Assembly: GCA_027043985.1 (NCBI GenBank)
Contig: JALUDQ010000002.1
Coordinates: forward strand, 1 to 6,730
Source: Desulfurococcales archaeon
Lineage (GTDB): Archaea > Thermoproteota > Thermoprotei_A > Sulfolobales > WANQ01
Length of the DNA stretch: 6,730 nt
Direction: 5' to 3'
Shown here: piece by piece, positions 5,292 through 6,730 of the stretch
Position numbering within the stretch: the first letter of the stretch is position 1
Layout: each line of letters begins with the position of its first letter
Translations under genes and position numbers: made by a program
The notes under the pieces: model-generated
Databases searched by the model: none
What the model was told of the DNA's origin: nothing
Seen by the model: the letters and a program-made list of their open reading frames with translations, nothing else

Positions 5292-6368
5292 GTGAAAATC
5301 GCAGTGTTCACACGCTGGAATGCTACATGTGGTATATCGCTTCACGCAGAACTAATAGTACGTGAATGGGTTAGGAGAGGATATGAGGTAAAGGTTTTTG
5401 CTCCAACTATAGAGAGCGCTAGTACGGACTGGCATCACCGTATACTAGAGGTAAGAGATGAGCCATGGGTTATCCGGTGCTATGGTGAAACAGATGATCC
5501 CAATGGTGGTTTTATAGATTTTGGCAGGGTCTTATCATACGACTTTGATGTGTTTGTTGTTGAAGCCTATGCTAGACAGCCTATAAGTAAGTTAAGAAAA
5601 TTATTAGAGAAGGTTAAGAAGAAGGGTGCTAAAACAGTTGCAATAATTCATGGCTTTAAACGTGAGCATACTGATCCCTTCGCGTTAATGGATTTTGACG
5701 CATACGTAGTATTCGACCACAGATATATTGATGAATTATTGAAGCCCTTCCTAGACAAGATAGGTGATAGAGTACACATAATACCTTATCCCTGTACTCC
5801 ACCACTGGAGGTGAAGGCTGAGAGGCCAGGCTTTGCTGAAGGAAAGATATTGTTCTTCTCCTTTGGGAGACAGCCAGCAGAAGAATATAAAGATTATTTT
5901 GAGGCCCTGAGAAGGCTTAGAGAAAGCTATGATCTCGTATACTGGATTATTAGATCTGATGGACTATTAAATGTTAATGAGAAGTGGGTGAAACAGTGGT
6001 GGATGAGGCCCCCTCTCAACGTATTGTATAAGTATCTTAAGGCTTCAGACATACACTTGCTGCCCAAGGGGCGCTCAAAGTACGTGGTAGTTTCCTCAAC
6101 CGTCTATCAGACCCTGGGTGCACTGGTACCTATAGTGACACCTAATACGCGGTATGTTGAGACTATTCCAACGGATAGTGATGGTATAGGAGTTATAGTA
6201 AAGTATAGTGATGTTGAGGACCTGGTTAGAAAGCTTAAACTATTAATAGAAGATCCTGGTGTCAGGATGAGAGTAGTAGAAGAAGCTCGTAGATTCGTTG
6301 AAGAGAATCGCGTTGAGAGAATTGCTGAAAAATATATAGAGTTGTTTAAATCTCTACTATCATCGTAG
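5292..6368 (+). CDS. GT-B fold glycosyltransferase, GT4-like, lacking the E-x7-E motif
   Basis: The 358-residue protein has the two-domain GT-B layout. The N-terminal Rossmann domain starts 'MKIAVFTRWNATCGISLHAE', where a glycine-rich CGI loop is typical of retaining GT4 enzymes, and contains 'VAIIHGFKREH' (116-126). The C-terminal Rossmann domain begins near 185 with 'ILFFSFGRQPAEEYKDY' and continues to 'LVPIVTPNTRYVETI' (278-292). It closes with the usual 'EDPGVRMRVVEEARRFVEEN' helix. It should move a sugar from a nucleotide donor to an unknown acceptor in the cytoplasm; there is no signal peptide or transmembrane helix. At residues 258-274 ('GRSKYVVVSSTVYQTLG'), aligned by eye to the GT4 donor-binding motif, the two glutamates of E-x7-E appear as Lys and Val, so activity or donor may be unusual. 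GTG 5292 is chosen for its perfect RBS. It follows the GH130 gene and overlaps the next gene by 9 nt, tail to tail. Confidence 0.82.
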   Translation: MKIAVFTRWNATCGISLHAELIVREWVRRGYEVKVFAPTIESASTDWHHRILEVRDEPWVIRCYGETDDPNGGFIDFGRVLSYDFDVFVVEAYARQPISKLRKLLEKVKKKGAKTVAIIHGFKREHTDPFALMDFDAYVVFDHRYIDELLKPFLDKIGDRVHIIPYPCTPPLEVKAERPGFAEGKILFFSFGRQPAEEYKDYFEALRRLRESYDLVYWIIRSDGLLNVNEKWVKQWWMRPPLNVLYKYLKASDIHLLPKGRSKYVVVSSTVYQTLGALVPIVTPNTRYVETIPTDSDGIGVIVKYSDVEDLVRKLKLLIEDPGVRMRVVEEARRFVEENRVERIAEKYIELFKSLLSS

Positions 6369-6730
6369 ACTTATTAGTCTATTCCTTATAGCGTATTCAA
6401 GTATTGGATCTGCTACAATGTATGTTCCCGTATTCTTCTTAACGAGGAATCCAGCGTCGACTAAATTTCTCAATAATTCGTTGAAGACTGGTTTCGGTAC
6501 GCGACCTAATTTTGCCTCCAGGTAAGTGTAAATAGTCTTCCATGAGGCTTCTCCTAGTGTACCTACTGCTTCGAGTATTGTAATGTAGCGTTTACGTGCC
6601 TGGATTCTAGGTTTCAAGTAGTTTTCTAATTCTTCTTTTGCCAGGAGTGTTGCTTTAACTAGTATCTTGTCTACGAGTTCCTTTGATACTCGTCTTTTTA
6701 GGGATAACTCGTATCCCATATATGTTAGCC
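6360..6730 (-). CDS. Archaeal ATPase (AAA-type, PF01637-like), C-terminal part with winged helix; start outside window
   Basis: The visible protein resembles the C-terminal tail of the archaeal ATPase family: an 'LTYMGYE' segment, a basic helical stretch, and a winged-helix domain with 'YITILEAVGTLGEASWKTIY' and 'FNELLRNLVDAGFLVKKNTG', ending 'ADPILEYAIRNRLISLR'. An ATG at 6719 looks like a start but is probably internal. The frame stays open to base 6730, adding Leu-Thr-Tyr before that Met, and the last two bases fit a Trp codon, which would give the family's 'GWLT.YGYE' region. The Walker A/B ATPase core would then lie beyond the right edge. These proteins are common in Crenarchaeota as multigene families of unclear role, sometimes with linked toxin or helicase-like functions. 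The stop overlaps the convergent glycosyltransferase stop by 9 nt. Confidence 0.85.
   Translation of the reverse strand, partial: LTYMGYELSLKRRVSKELVDKILVKATLLAKEELENYLKPRIQARKRYITILEAVGTLGEASWKTIYTYLEAKLGRVPKPVFNELLRNLVDAGFLVKKNTGTYIVADPILEYAIRNRLISLR

Noticed and set aside
1..6730. CRISPR array, defence island or prophage
   Set aside because: No regularly spaced repeats, no cas, nuclease or phage structural genes; apart from the ATPase tail, the genes are ordinary metabolic or protein-modification genes.

Overview
The window looks like a chromosomal segment of a hyperthermophilic crenarchaeon, probably of the Desulfurococcales/Thermoprotei type; this placement is inferred. The evidence is archaeal-type CoA biosynthesis (GHMP-family pantoate kinase beside a CoaBC fusion), a protein N-acetyltransferase closely resembling Sulfolobus Ard1, the C-terminus of an archaeal AAA-type ATPase, heavy use of AGA/AGG and ATA codons, GTG and TTG starts, Shine-Dalgarno sites of the GGAGGTGAT type, and TATA-like promoter boxes. 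No mobile element, CRISPR array, tRNA or rRNA was found.

Left part (1-3060, minus strand). A probable operon reads right to left: coaBC (1819-3060, GTG start), pantoate kinase (928-1815, only 3 nt after coaBC, with its ribosome binding site inside the coaBC end), and after a 73-nt gap a COG1228-like metal-dependent amidohydrolase that leaves the window at base 1 (854 to 1, first 284 codons). Pantoate kinase and CoaBC carry out two non-adjacent stages of archaeal 4'-phosphopantetheine synthesis. The enzyme between them, phosphopantothenate synthetase, is not in the window.

Divergent intergenic region (3061-3377, 317 nt). It holds a likely coaBC promoter, a likely promoter for the rightward acetyltransferase gene, and an unexplained element at 3153-3259. 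That element has a 14-bp closing stem (one G-U wobble when read as plus-strand RNA) around a second perfect 7-bp hairpin. It is the best candidate here for an undescribed structured RNA.

Right part (3378-6368, plus strand). An Ard1/RimI-type N-acetyltransferase comes first. Next is a sugar module: a GH130-family mannoside phosphorylase-like enzyme (4034-5140), then a GT-B glycosyltransferase (5292-6368, start corrected to GTG). Neither protein shows a signal peptide or membrane segment, so both should act in the cytoplasm. Each has its own promoter-like region with an inverted repeat that could be an operator. If GH130 releases mannose-1-phosphate, the pair could recycle and rebuild a mannoside (inference). 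The glycosyltransferase lacks the usual GT4 E-x7-E acidic pair.

Right edge (6360-6730, minus strand). The C-terminal part of an archaeal ATPase gene overlaps the glycosyltransferase stop by 9 nt, tail to tail. Its reading frame stays open to the window edge, so the real start lies outside.
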